Positions 32,726 to 43,593 of a stretch of 64,000 nt of DNA are shown in pieces. The translations under genes were made by a program, and so were the position numbers. The notes below the pieces were generated by a model. It was not told the DNA's origin. It did not search any database and saw only the letters and a list, made by a program, of their open reading frames with translations. The stretch's first letter is position 1, and every line of letters begins with the position of its first letter. The stretch comes from Bombardia bombarda (Eukaryota; Ascomycota; Sordariomycetes; Sordariales; Lasiosphaeriaceae), in contig JAULSR010000001.1 in the NCBI GenBank assembly GCA_030512295.1, positions 4,053,001-4,117,000 of the forward strand. The letters run 5' to 3'.

Positions 32726-35700
32726 GAGTGGCCATCCGCGTCATGATATCAACAATCGATTGTATTCCCCGAATTCTATTTTGAGACAGGCAGATAATTA
32801 TTTATTGGGAGGGATTTAACTTACATGTTACACGCATATCTCCCCGCTCCCGCACTTGGGAAGGCTAGGGAAACATCGGCCAGGTGGCTGCCAGGTTCAA
32901 GGAGGTATCGTCTCATCTTGGTGTGTCGAGGAGGGTTGCAGTGAGCCCTCAAATAGGAGAAGTCAGTGAGGGGCGAAATCCCGTGCATACATAGACTTGG
33001 CGCCGCCTTTCGTTGTTTGTTGAACGTCTTTCAGGGCAGACGAGGAGCTATCTCCACTATGGGACGGCACCCCTTAGCGGTGAGGGAGAGGCACTCGTCG
33101 ACCTCGTCGATGGCACCAGGGGACGAATTGATGCAGACTGTACGGTGTAATTGCGATGACCGGGGGCCCACGTTCCAACCCAACCCTCGCATCGCGCTCC
33201 TAGGCTAGGGACTTGTAAGGATGTCCCGTTTGGGTCACCAGGGCGTCAAAGCCTCAGCTGAAGGTTCGCTAGATTTCGCCAGGAAAGGTTTAACGGCTCG
33301 GCTTGTCTAGACAGGGGGAGAAACAGCGCCACTCGACGATCTGCCTTATGTGATTGGACGCCTCTCGACCCAGCGCTGTGTGACAACGGTTTTTTGCGTC
33401 AACGCTAAGGGTGCTGGCGGCGGATCGCTCCTCTTCCTGGGTCCCAGGTCGCCGAGTCGGGCTTTAGCCACATCGTGGAGGAGGGTGGTGCCCGAGCCGC
33501 TGGCACGAGGCCGGCTGCGCCGCCAGTATTGCCCCGACGCGCCATCTTCCGAACTTGAGGCGCAAACCTCTTAAGTCAACGGGCTTTGTTGTCTTGCCAT
33601 TATCTTTGACGAATCCAACCACTATCCCATCCGGGGTGACGGCAGCACCCGGGTTCCTTCACAGGAGAGAGACAACTTCAATCTCTGGGTATTCGTCAGA
33701 GAGCATCCATCACCAGAACGGCTCAGCACAACCAAAACCACAGTCTTCAGTGTAGGTACAGTATACTACAGTAGAAACGGCTCTTGGCGAGATCGTCCCG
33801 TGTCCTTTCAGTATGCATCTTATCGCGCACCGTGTGCGTGACCGTTGCCCGGTCTAGCCAACCTGCCAGCGTCCCATTGCTGCAGTTGCTGCAGTTGCAA
33901 CGGGGCAGCAAGAGAGGAGCGTCTCAGCAGGAAGATAGAGACGTGTGGAGTGACTATTCGCTGCAGACGCTGTGTGAATGAAGCAGAAGCTGAGGCTCGG
34001 CAGCTGCCAGTGGTAGGACGCCTCCGACGTTGACGAATAGAACATTGTGGGCCGAGCGGGAACAAGATGGGGTGCAGCTCCAGATGCATCATAGCAAGTA
34101 GAGGGCACTAAATACCCTGGCGGAGAATAGACAAAGTCTTAGTGGGCCAGCCGACAATCGGGGAATCGGATCGCAATCGACGACAACTGAAAGTTCTCCC
34201 CGCCAATTCCACTCGCTACCCAAACATGCCATGGTGAGGTTTTATGAGGCTACGCTTAATCAATCAACACGATTGATTGCTCAAGATTGAGTGACAGGAT
34301 CGTCGTAGTGGATACATGGATCCGAAACCTAGAAAAGAGGTAAGGACGACGACGAGAGGACCTCGCATGTCGTAAATCGAAAAGTCAACGTGGTGGTCGA
34401 GATGGCCGTAAACCGACCTGCGGGCGCGATCGCTGACGACGGTGCAACCCAAGTGGACATCAACAAGGGATAATGCGACTCTGCTCTGGCGCTTGGGGCT
34501 CTTGGGGCTAGGCAATGACAGGATGCTTGGCGACGCGGCGACGCTTCTTCTGATGAGGCCTGGCCAGGTGACCGTCCACTTCCAAGACCACGACAAGGCC
34601 AACCATTGCTGGCAAAATGTCGGATACTGCAGCATACCGATGATACCTAATAAGGTACCCATGCACCAGGAATAAAATAGCGAGATTGTGACAAACAGAA
34701 GAACTGGGATATGAGATTGTATGAGGATCTGAGGCATCACGTTGGGCAAACGGAGGGATCAGGGCAAGTCCTAGACGGCATTGGGAAGGAACCATAGAAG
34801 TTGCCGTGGGCGTACGTATGGCGCACCTACTGTGTTATGCGCGCCTCGTGACTTCCTTCACTCATCACCAAACCTAATGATCAAAAGATACAGGTGCAAC
34901 CGTGCAGCCAACTGATAACTGCCCTTTCCCTGGGGGAACAAGAACCGATAAGATTGGATTACCGATCCTTAGGTCATCTGGAAAGCTGAGACATGGAACA
35001 AGTGCACCACATAGATTCCACCCCAGACGCTTCCCACCGTTTTGGGTGTCAGGTCTCGGGGATAATATCCCAGCGAAGAAGACTGGTTCTCAATAAGTAT
35101 TTGACCAAGTATCACCCGCAGATCTTCGGAGCAAATCACGATCCATTCACGTCAGTGCAAAGAGATAGGTAAATGTTCCCAGTAGGTAGTGGCAGTAACG
35201 TACCTTAGGTACACAGTCACACATCAGAATAAAAGTTCCTCTACCGGACCCAAAATCGGGAGCCACCAAACGGAATCCCAATTGATGGTGGCTCGGACGC
35301 CACGACATACACTACACCTTGACATCAGACTGTCTCGGAAGATCCAAACCCATGGTGAGTTTGCAGATAGTTACCGAAAAACACTGCACTCGATGAAGAG
35401 CTTTCTTTCTTCTCTTCTTCGAGTAAGTACTGCGTAGTTGCAGTACTTTGGTAGCAAACGGCGCCACAACTGCCCGCCTCTCGGGATCTGCATGTCACTT
35501 TTCCTGGGGCCAACACGCAGGATTACGGTGAGTCTAGTTTGACCTTCAGTACACTCTACCACCGTGCCTGTCTGGAAGGTGCTGTGTCTACAGGTATTTC
35601 GTACCTTGGATATCTGCAAGCCACTAGAGCAGACCGTGCAGATCATCCAGCCCCAACTCGGGGACGGTCGATCGTGGACTCGGACCACAGCTATTTCACG

Positions 35701-35970
35701 ATAACCTCCGGGAAGTTCAAATTACAATGGCTGGCCCATGGCACACATTTTCAGCGGCGCAATTCAATTCCATCATATCACGATAACAACCGATGGCGCA
35801 CAGACATCATTGTCATTGAAGGATGGACGACAGAAGGAAGCTCCACGCAGCCAAGGCAAATACGACACGATGAGAAGTACAAATTTACCTAGGTCAATGG
35901 CACGGGACGCCAGACGCACGGCGAAGCTAGGCTTGCGAGGATTGAAGGGATCCGACGACTTGGGACCGCC

Positions 35971-36016
35971 GCTGGCGTTGGCGCCAGCACCAGCGCCAAC
36001 GCCAACGCCAACGCCA
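35971..36016. repeat. GC-rich (CCAACG)n tandem repeat with inverted arm
   Basis: GGCGTTGGCGC at 35974-35984 is the exact reverse complement of GCGCCAACGCC at 35993-36003, with an 8-base loop. The right arm continues as CCAACG repeats. It could form a stable hairpin; it lies in the gene-poor region. Confidence 0.85.
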
Positions 36017-38066
36017 GCAGCGGGCACATCATAACGGGCAACGGGCAACGGGCAGCAGCACGAACGATCGCTGTCCCTGTAACGCAATAGTTGCCCCCCC
36101 CCTTCTATTCCAGATCCCTTTGTCATCCTTGATTTTTTATCCCGTAATCGGCACATACCTTAGGTACTGAATGATGTATCTTTCAGTACCGTGGTCAGGC
36201 TTCCGCATACTGTGCAGCTCACCGTTGAGAAAAGGGGGAATAAAAGGTAAAGCGCCGTTGCACACCCCTGTCCTACCCGACGCAAAATAAAAAAAGATAA
36301 TAAGAGAAGGGAGGAGATGCATTTAGCCGGTCGTCGGGATCCCAAGTGACTGGATCACGCTGAAAGCCACCCGCGCGAGGATGATCAGCACAGGCCAGGG
36401 TTGAAGCTTAATAAACCCAAACCCCAGATCTCATTAAGAGCAGGGGAGTGAGGGGCACATCACATCGAGGTAAGGGAGAAAAGAGACGAGAAAGACGAAT
36501 TGACCAGTCCCGTGTCTTTCTAAGCGAATACCACCCCTCTGGAACCGTCATTCTTGTGCTTGTTTCCCTGCAATTAACATGTCATGCTATAGCTATAATG
36601 CAGATTTCCATCCCATAGCTCCATCCAAAGAATGTCCTGAACCACAATGCTGGAGCTATAGTAGATTGGTAACCTTGAATTAGCTCCAGGTTGTAGTACC
36701 ATGCAGCAAAAAATGTGAAACTTCGCGGAAAGACCCACGGCATCCGGGAAGGCACGAGGTAATTTACACTACCTGCCAAAAACCAAACTTTGAACCATAG
36801 ATACACAGTATCTATCAGTTGCTGTAGTTGTCGCGTCGCCGTTGCCAGTGCCGCAATCCATGATCCAACTCCTAGGTAATAACAACAACACCCCATAACC
36901 CCCATCATCCACAGCCTTCGGGGCGGAGACGGAGGGGAATGGCATTGACTCCTCTACACATGTGTTTTCGAGCGGTCGAGGTTGTCTCGCAAGGTCGAAT
37001 ATGCCCCGAAACACGCCATCTTCCAGTTTGACTCCCCATCTCTCCCATGCATCAGATCACGCCTAAACTGGAGACTAGAGCCACCGACAGTCTGGATGAC
37101 CAGGTTTACAGCTCCGAGAATCTCAGCCCCTTCCCCGGGGACAGGGGCTCGATTGAGGCGAGGAGGGAGGAGCCTGAGGGGTGAAGGGGGGGGAGGACCC
37201 ACTGATCGAGAGAGCCTTCACCTCATTCTTTCATAGTTCATTCTTTCATAGTTCATCGGATCGGGATAATATCCCCCAGGTCATCATAATATTTCCCTCT
37301 AGGAAGAGAATGAGGAAAAAAAACGTGGAAACTTGCATGGGTAGGCGAAGGAGGTACTTAGGTGAACAATGTACCCCCCAAGTGCCCCAAGAAACACACT
37401 AACAGCTAACCTAAACTCCTAATGGTGTATCCGCAGCGGGGAGCAGCAACTGGTTCAGTAGCAGCATCGCATCGTGGCCTTGTCTCCTTTGTGGCCTAGG
37501 TCAGGTATCCGTAAGTTAGTCGTCGCTTTCCCCGGTGTGTGGACCAGTGTTGTAGACTGTGTGGACTGCGGATTACACCATGATTGTCCTTTTTATATTT
37601 TTTCTCAACAAATAATTCTCTTCGGATCGCAGAGTTCCCGGGAAACGCCATCCCCGGGATGGGGAATATCTAGCCCGCCCAGCCTCAAAGGTGACGAGAG
37701 TGGACCATTGTCATCTTTTGGTACGAGATTGTGATGCTCCATCTTCCTCTCTTCGTAACGTATCGGCGAGCATCACCTACCTACCTAGTTATCATCAACC
37801 CCATTATTAACTCTGCTATTACCTGGGTGGTGACACACACACACCTAGGTACTATGCATATACCTACGCGAGCAGCTCCATTGATGCTGGGCCTTGGATT
37901 TGAGGAGAGCTGGAAAATACGCCGCACAGCAAAAAGAAAGAAAGGCGAGATGAAAATTTAAAAGAAAAAGAAAATCCTATAGGGAAACCATGGCTATGTC
38001 ATGGATAGCTATATGACATGCAAAACAATTATCCTATTGGGGTGTCCAAGTGCTGAAGTGAACCAG

Positions 38067-38113
38067 GTGTGCATGTGCATGTGCATGTGTGTGTGTGTGT
38101 GTGCGTGTGTGTC
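38067..38113. repeat. GT-rich dinucleotide repeat
   Basis: A TGCATG-interrupted GT repeat of about 47 bp in the gene-poor region. Z-DNA-prone alternating purine-pyrimidine sequence; no gene is associated. Confidence 0.85.
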
Positions 38114-40957
38114 TCGACAAGGCTTTGGCGAGCCTAAGTGCTAAGTGGGGGAGGGGAGGGGAGGGGAGGGCACTAGAGATGGAGATGGTGATGGAGGCGA
38201 GAGGGGTGAATTGTGGGTGGCACGCAGGTGGCGGCGCCTTGCTTTGTCAACCGAAGGACCCCTTCTTTCCCCAAAGGACCTCACAGCTAGGCGACCGCCC
38301 GCCTGCATGAAGGCATACACGGGCACGTAGGTAAGGTAGGTGAAGGCGGGAGGTGACTTCTAGCCCTTCTCTCTAGGCGTCCCATTCAGCTGCAATGTCG
38401 CTGCCGTGTGAGGCGTCTGGGCGTCATGGCCGGCCGCCGGGCGCCCGTCCGATTAATGGTGGCGCAACTGCTACTGTTGTTCGGCCCCAGACCCTGCGAA
38501 AATCTGGTGCGAGTACCGTGTGTACACAGTAAGTGAACCCCAAGGTTCAGCCACAGTGGGATGAGATACAGATAGATGCATTCAGATCCATGGAACATTC
38601 GAACGATGCGTGGTACGCTACCGAGGTCAAGCTGTTTTCATCGTACACATGTCCTGTTGGCGCTGCCTTAAAAAGGCCCTCGACGCCGGCCCTCGATAGC
38701 CTTGAGCGCGTTGTCATGCCCTTTTGCACTTGGACGACGATGGCAGTTAATTACAGTTGCTGTCGCGGTTTTCCCCAACGCCCTCTTTCTTAGGGTTATG
38801 ATGAGGCGAGTTAGACTAGGCAGGTACTCAAAACTCTAACAGATTTGGGTGAGACACTGCCTTTTCGACAAATAGTATGTGTACCGGCATACTCCGCATT
38901 ATACGGAGAACCCAAGCTCAGCTCAGCTAAGTTAACCCAGGCTGCTAAGCCAAGACCCGGGAAGGTACTTGGTACCCTCCTTCCCTCCTTCCTCTATCTG
39001 TACCTTTTGTCGTTGGACGGTCTTTCCGTTTTCATTTTTTTCTTACCCCAACCACTCGCCCGCCCCAGTACTGATCAGCGTAAATGATGCGCTGATGGGC
39101 GGTGGGCGGTGGGCGGTGGGCGGGCTGTTAGGTCAGTTACGGTTTCTTCGTTTCTTCTTTTTCCTTTCCCTCTCCCCCACCCCCTGCCAGCGATCACAGC
39201 AACGGCCAGGCACAGCAATAACTTGGGTACCTCTGTCCGCGCGGGCGAGTGCGCGCGGCGCGCAACAAAGTTGAGATTTCTGAACCAATTAATCCTCAGC
39301 TGACAATCCGCATGGCTCTCTGGTTGCATTTCTTGCATAACAACATCCTGGAAAATACATCCTTGGCCACCACCACCCCCAGACACGAAACCGACATACA
39401 TGGACCTAGAAGAGATGAATGCTACACACTTTGAGAACGGTGCCCGCAATTGATTGGGCGGGAGACATGTTCGCAGGTGATGATGTTTTTCGATTGCTTC
39501 TCTCCTCGCTCTCATCACCGTTTTTCCATCTATACCCCGCCCTTTTTTTATATAACGGTTTACGTGATCTGGCAGATGATACTCATAGCGTATTGGTGTC
39601 CTCTTTTTACTAACTCTGACCGATGAATCGAGTTTCTAACCTTGGTTTGCAGTGATGTTGCCGTTACCTCCCATGAAGCGTACATACCTACGTACTTTCA
39701 GAGAGCTGTATAATGGCTGGTCAGTGCGGTGCGGGCTGGCCATGTTCACGCCTCTCCACCCTCCATCTAGACCTGACACTGATGGAGGCCAGGATAGGAG
39801 ATTATTGACGGCAGAGTACCTGCCCTCTTGACAGCCCATCCCCAACATGCAATCGTGGCCGATGTCGTCTCCGTGGCTGTTATCGCCTGTCTCATTCCCC
39901 TTATGGGTCGTCCTTCTCAACATAGACGTGTTCAATGAGTGAATACGCCTTCACATTGACCAACTAGGTAACCTCGGCGTCACCTGTCTCCTGTAACATC
40001 GACACTAGGCAGGTGGCAGCAGCTGCGGTGCCTGATGCCAACAACAGATGATGGACGGTTACAAGCCTGGTGGTCCTAGTCCCGCCCCGGTGTGCAGATC
40101 TGTTCATTGCTGGCTGGCTGGTGTGTCATAGATGCTCGGCTCGCCATGGTTCGGATCGGGCTCTAGTGGATGTCTCCCGCAACCCTCTTCCGGCTAGTCT
40201 GTGCACACTCTTTATGTCAAAGACGGGTGCCCTTACTTCCCAAAAGGGCTGGTTGGGGGCTTTCAACTATCGAAGCAGTCACCTTCAATACTGTGGTATG
40301 GACTGATGGTAGACGCTCCCCATCCTGTACCTATACTCTCCAACCATTCGGCGGCTCCAGAAGTGGAAAGGCAATACTTCGTACCTACCTCGACTAACTC
40401 TTTGGTGCACACTACGGGTCCCGCAAACCTTCGACTTGTTCCGCATCCGCTAGCCATAGCTGACTCCTACGGGCCATCGATCAAAGAATACAATATCAAC
40501 ACAGCATACAGAAGCTCTACGGCAACTGCATGGGGCTGTTAATCGTCCGCCGCACTCGCTACTTTGCTCCAGTCCGCAGAGGCTTGGCCTTGGCTGGTTT
40601 GCTTGATCGAGCTTTATGGCGCAAAAGGGTGAGAGTACGGAAGTACCTTTGTACACTTGATCCTGAATGGTACAAGGCAGTTACCTCAGTAAAGTAGCAG
40701 TTGGCGTGCGTTGACCCCTGTTCCTGTTTTGAACATCTCACTCTTGGTGGTGCTTGATCCTGGCAGCGCAAGCGGCCGGGGAGGGCCCTGCAAGTGCTGT
40801 CCGCTATGGACGGACCACCCGGTCTCTCCATAACCCCGTTTTAACACCATGTCAACCATCATCAAAGTACTGTTACCCCCTTACACCACCACCTCACCCG
40901 CCCTGCTCCGTATGTTACCTGAAGTTATGGATACCTACTATTCCCCCCCTTTAGCCC

Positions 40958-41371
40958 ATGATCCTCAAGTGGCTAGTGGGTGAATCGTGTGCCACGAGAA
41001 GCAGCCTGACAGGACCGGGCTCCCCAGAGACCACTCCTTTCTCCTCATTGATTTCTTCCCCTTGCTCTGTTCGGGCTATCCCCTGCTCCTCCATAACTAG
41101 TCCAAGACCCATTCCGTTTGTATGCTTTCTCGCTTACGATTTGGTATATGGCTATGATGCTGGAGACTTCCGACCCACACTCGGCGCGGAAGGCAGGCCC
41201 TGTCTGGCACCTACACTAATAAGCATAACTTATATATCGACAGCCCTCCCCCAGAGAATAGCCTCATTCATTCACCTCGGTTATCAACATCAACATCATC
41301 GACATCAACATTACATGACACCAGTAACACAACATCACAGTTTGGTGATATCTCTTAAGTGTTCGATCTGA
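40958..41371 (+). other. ATG-started 137-codon frame upstream of flbD (possible uORF)
   Basis: This is a genuine ATG frame ending 244 bp before the flbD-like ATG. The product would be Ser/Pro-rich with a His-rich end derived from a CATCAACATCATC-type repeat and has no recognised domain. If the transcript starts upstream, it would be a long uORF. Upstream ORFs are known in leaders of conidiation regulators such as brlA. It may equally be a chance frame. Confidence 0.25.
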
Positions 41372-41401
41372 TCTTATCGTCCGGATCGTCGACCCAGCGA
41401 C

Positions 41402-41410
41402 TTTTTATAG
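41402..41410 (+). promoter_or_regulatory. TATA-like element upstream of flbD
   Basis: TTTTTATAG lies about 210 bp before the ATG. Position and sequence suit a core promoter element, but a long upstream leader would argue against its use. Confidence 0.25.
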
Positions 41411-41615
41411 CATCCACACGTCCCAGCGTGTTTGGTACTACCTTGATCGGACCGAGTTTGTCATATCTGCCATCAAGACCAGAACTAGGTATCTACTCGG
41501 CGGGTTGGTAATCGAGGCCCTCTCTCGCACCACTGGCCAGTCGAGGAGGACCTTGCAGTCTTCGAGTCTCTGATACCCGCGTCACTACTTCTCGCGGATC
41601 CCGTTCCTTGATCGA

Positions 41616-42698
41616 ATGGCGGCACTACACCGGAGAGGACCTTGGTCACAGGCGGAGGACAACTACCTCATGAATCTAGTGCAAACCCAGGGGGCGCTGA
41701 ACTGGGTGCGAATCGCAAACATACTAGGATCCAGGACGCCCAAACAGTGCCGGGAAAGGTACCACCAGAACCTGAAGCCAACGCTGAACCACGAGCCCAT
41801 CACACCGGAAGAGGGCGTTCAGATCGAGCGTCTTGTCAGTGAAATCGGGAAGAGGTGGGCTGAGATCGCGAGGCGGCTTCATGGCAGGAGCGACAACGCC
41901 GTTAAGAACTGGTGGAACGGCAGCCAGAACCGTCGCAAGAGGATGGACAGGCGCAAGGTATCACATCATCTTCCCTACGAGGGGAGGACATCTATCTCGC
42001 CCTTCGGAAGGCCGGGCATAGCTATCCCACGAACCCTCCCGATCCCATCAACAGCAAGACCACTCCCAGCACCTCTTCACTCGTCGAGCCTGCACGAGGG
42101 CCGCTATGGCGTCGAGACCCCTCTTTCCTCTCCATCAGCTTACTCGCCCGACTCGGAGCTAGCCCCATCACTAATGTCTGACTGCGGTTCGCATTACTCG
42201 ACCTCCCCACGGTGCTACGACGTCAGGTCACCCGCCCTCGAGCTCCCGCCGCTCAAGCTGAGCTTCAATCCAGACGAGCAGCGCTTCTCCTCCCGTTGCT
42301 CGGTGTCGCCTACCGAGACCAAGCTACCTTCCCTGAGCGCCATGGTGGCCATTCACTCCTCCCCGTACCCCGTCTCTCCCGAGTTCTCCAAGGCAGAACT
42401 TTCGCAACACCAGTATCAACAACAGCAGCAGCAGCAGCAACAACAACAACAACAACAGCAACAACAACAGCAACATCATCAACATCATCAACAGCAGCAG
42501 CAACGTCTCCTACCCATCAGCGCACAGAACGAGCGTGACTACTTCTCGTCCAAGTCGCACCTTCCGACAGCACCTAATTCCCCCGTCGGACTGTCTGGGC
42601 TATTGCTGAGGCCTATGCACTCTTCAGAGCACATGCATCAACAGCAGAGGGACGACAGGCAGCACACAAAGGTACACGTTGCTGACTTGCTTCGCTGA
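41616..42698 (+). CDS. flbD: FlbD/RCA-1-type Myb transcription factor (conidiation regulator)
   Basis: The 360-codon single-exon frame begins with two Myb/SANT repeats. Repeat one spans about residues 5-55 (HRRGPWSQAEDNYL through QCRERYHQNLKP) with W10 and W30 visible. Repeat two spans about 56-110 (ITPEEGVQIERLVSEIGKRW through NAVKNWWNG). The PKQCRERYHQNLKP and RSDNAVKNWWNG recognition helices are near-identical in style to Aspergillus FlbD and Neurospora RCA-1. FlbD acts in the nucleus in the fluffy pathway that activates conidiation, in Aspergillus together with FlbB, and also affects sexual development. The rest is Ser/Pro-rich and likely disordered, with a polyglutamine tract encoded at about 42417-42505 (mixed CAA/CAG, with HH interruptions). 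The ATG is immediately followed by the conserved HRRGPW, so the start is secure. The isolated position between two long gene-poor regions fits a developmental switch gene. Confidence 0.93.
   Translation: MAALHRRGPWSQAEDNYLMNLVQTQGALNWVRIANILGSRTPKQCRERYHQNLKPTLNHEPITPEEGVQIERLVSEIGKRWAEIARRLHGRSDNAVKNWWNGSQNRRKRMDRRKVSHHLPYEGRTSISPFGRPGIAIPRTLPIPSTARPLPAPLHSSSLHEGRYGVETPLSSPSAYSPDSELAPSLMSDCGSHYSTSPRCYDVRSPALELPPLKLSFNPDEQRFSSRCSVSPTETKLPSLSAMVAIHSSPYPVSPEFSKAELSQHQYQQQQQQQQQQQQQQQQQQQHHQHHQQQQQRLLPISAQNERDYFSSKSHLPTAPNSPVGLSGLLLRPMHSSEHMHQQQRDDRQHTKVHVADLLR
42417..42505 (+). repeat. Polyglutamine-encoding CAA/CAG tract in flbD
   Basis: The tract encodes a long Gln run broken by His pairs. 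Mixed CAA and CAG codons and CATCAT interruptions reduce slippage. It lies C-terminal to the Myb domain, where Gln-rich segments can act as activation regions. Confidence 0.9.
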
Positions 42699-43074
42699 GA
42701 TGCTATCCCCCTAGTTCTCACTGGAGCGAGCACCAAGGATTTTCCTCTTTTTCGAGTCCTCAGCCAAAAGGGACGGACTTGATGTACACACATAAAACGC
42801 ACACACAAATACATGGGGCATAACAGCCTACTGGGAGGGAAAGGTTTTGTTTTTTTAGAGACACGCGGTGCAACTGGACAAAGTTTACGGATACCCAAGG
42901 GATTGTTAACCCCTATTTTCGTTTTTTCTATCTTGTTCTTTTCTTTCTCTCTCTCTCTATCTTTCTCTCTCTCCTCTGATATATATAGTACTTGCTTTGG
43001 AAATATTTTTAGAACCCTATTTGGGGCTCTCTTGTAATGTATATCACGACGACATCTGGGCATATTACCGAGGG

Positions 43075-43593
43075 ATGATAGGCAGGGCAAGGCGGGCAGG
43101 CTACTTTCTTGGTTTTTTTGGGCATAACAAAAAAGTGAAAGCGGCGTCGGTTTGGCTATCTGTTATTTGTCGTACTGTTACTTTTCTGTCGTTTGGTTTT
43201 TTCATATCATCAGCTCCTATACATTACATTAATAATACCAAAAAATTTCAAGAAGAAGCAGAAGATTTTCAAATCTGGCATAAAAGAGTTCTTGGAAATG
43301 ATCTTAGCTACCGAATGACTACGAGAAACAAGTTGGGGGCGGGAAGGGTCAAGGGAGCGTGGACAACAGCACTTTGTGTTAATTACCGTACCTTTCAAGT
43401 TTCTGTTTTTCCAAAACGGGCAAGATGGCCTGTCAATCCTTTGCACCCCCTCCCCGCAATGTTATTTGCTTTTCGTTTTTGGTGTGTGCTGTGCGGTACA
43501 AATGTGTTGTCTCGGTTGACTAACTCTATGCTATCTCTAAGACATTATGATATCACACTTGCTAATGATCATCTTTTGAAGAAGAATGGATAA
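43075..43593 (+). CDS. Doubtful 172-residue open frame
   Basis: An ATG-started frame 377 bp after the flbD stop, in AT-rich DNA. It has no signal peptide, no domain, and no C/G third-position preference like the real genes here. A frame of this length is near what chance allows in 64 kb. Listed only because it is the longest ATG frame in the downstream desert. Confidence 0.12.
   Translation: MIGRARRAGYFLGFFGHNKKVKAASVWLSVICRTVTFLSFGFFISSAPIHYINNTKKFQEEAEDFQIWHKRVLGNDLSYRMTTRNKLGAGRVKGAWTTALCVNYRTFQVSVFPKRARWPVNPLHPLPAMLFAFRFWCVLCGTNVLSRLTNSMLSLRHYDITLANDHLLKKNG

Larger units (their letters stand above)
26393..41615. other. 15.2-kb gene-poor region upstream of the flbD-like gene
   Basis: No frame here shows a recognisable domain, sustained codon bias or a plausible spliced gene. 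The longest minus frame (34264-34749, 161 codons) lacks homology clues. The region has simple repeats: GT repeat near 27461-27478, G-run near 29083-29092, 15-bp tandem units near 32686-32725, GC-rich inverted/tandem repeats at 35971-36016, GT-rich repeat near 38067-38113, and GGGCGGT units near 39100-39122. Many GGTAGGT/ACCTACC copies occur. It is not AT-rich and shows no obvious transposon remnants or RIP-like depletion. The most economical reading is an extended 5' regulatory and transcribed leader domain of the next gene, with the 3' region of the OGT-like gene at the left end. Confidence 0.45.

Noticed and set aside
35738..36034. 98-codon frame with Ala-Pro-Thr repeats
   Set aside because: The sequence is a translation of the CCAACG tandem repeat; no independent coding evidence.
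39075..39518. 147-codon minus frame in the desert
   Set aside because: Composition is driven by GGGCGGT repeats and homopolymers; no domain and no codon bias.
26393..41615. Transposon or RIP-degraded element as explanation of the desert
   Set aside because: No terminal repeats, no transposase or reverse transcriptase remnants in any frame, and no strong AT bias were seen.
42997..43593. 198-codon frame after flbD
   Set aside because: The listed start is TTG; the ATG part is 172 residues without homology clues in AT-rich 3' DNA. Kept only as a low-confidence feature from 43075.
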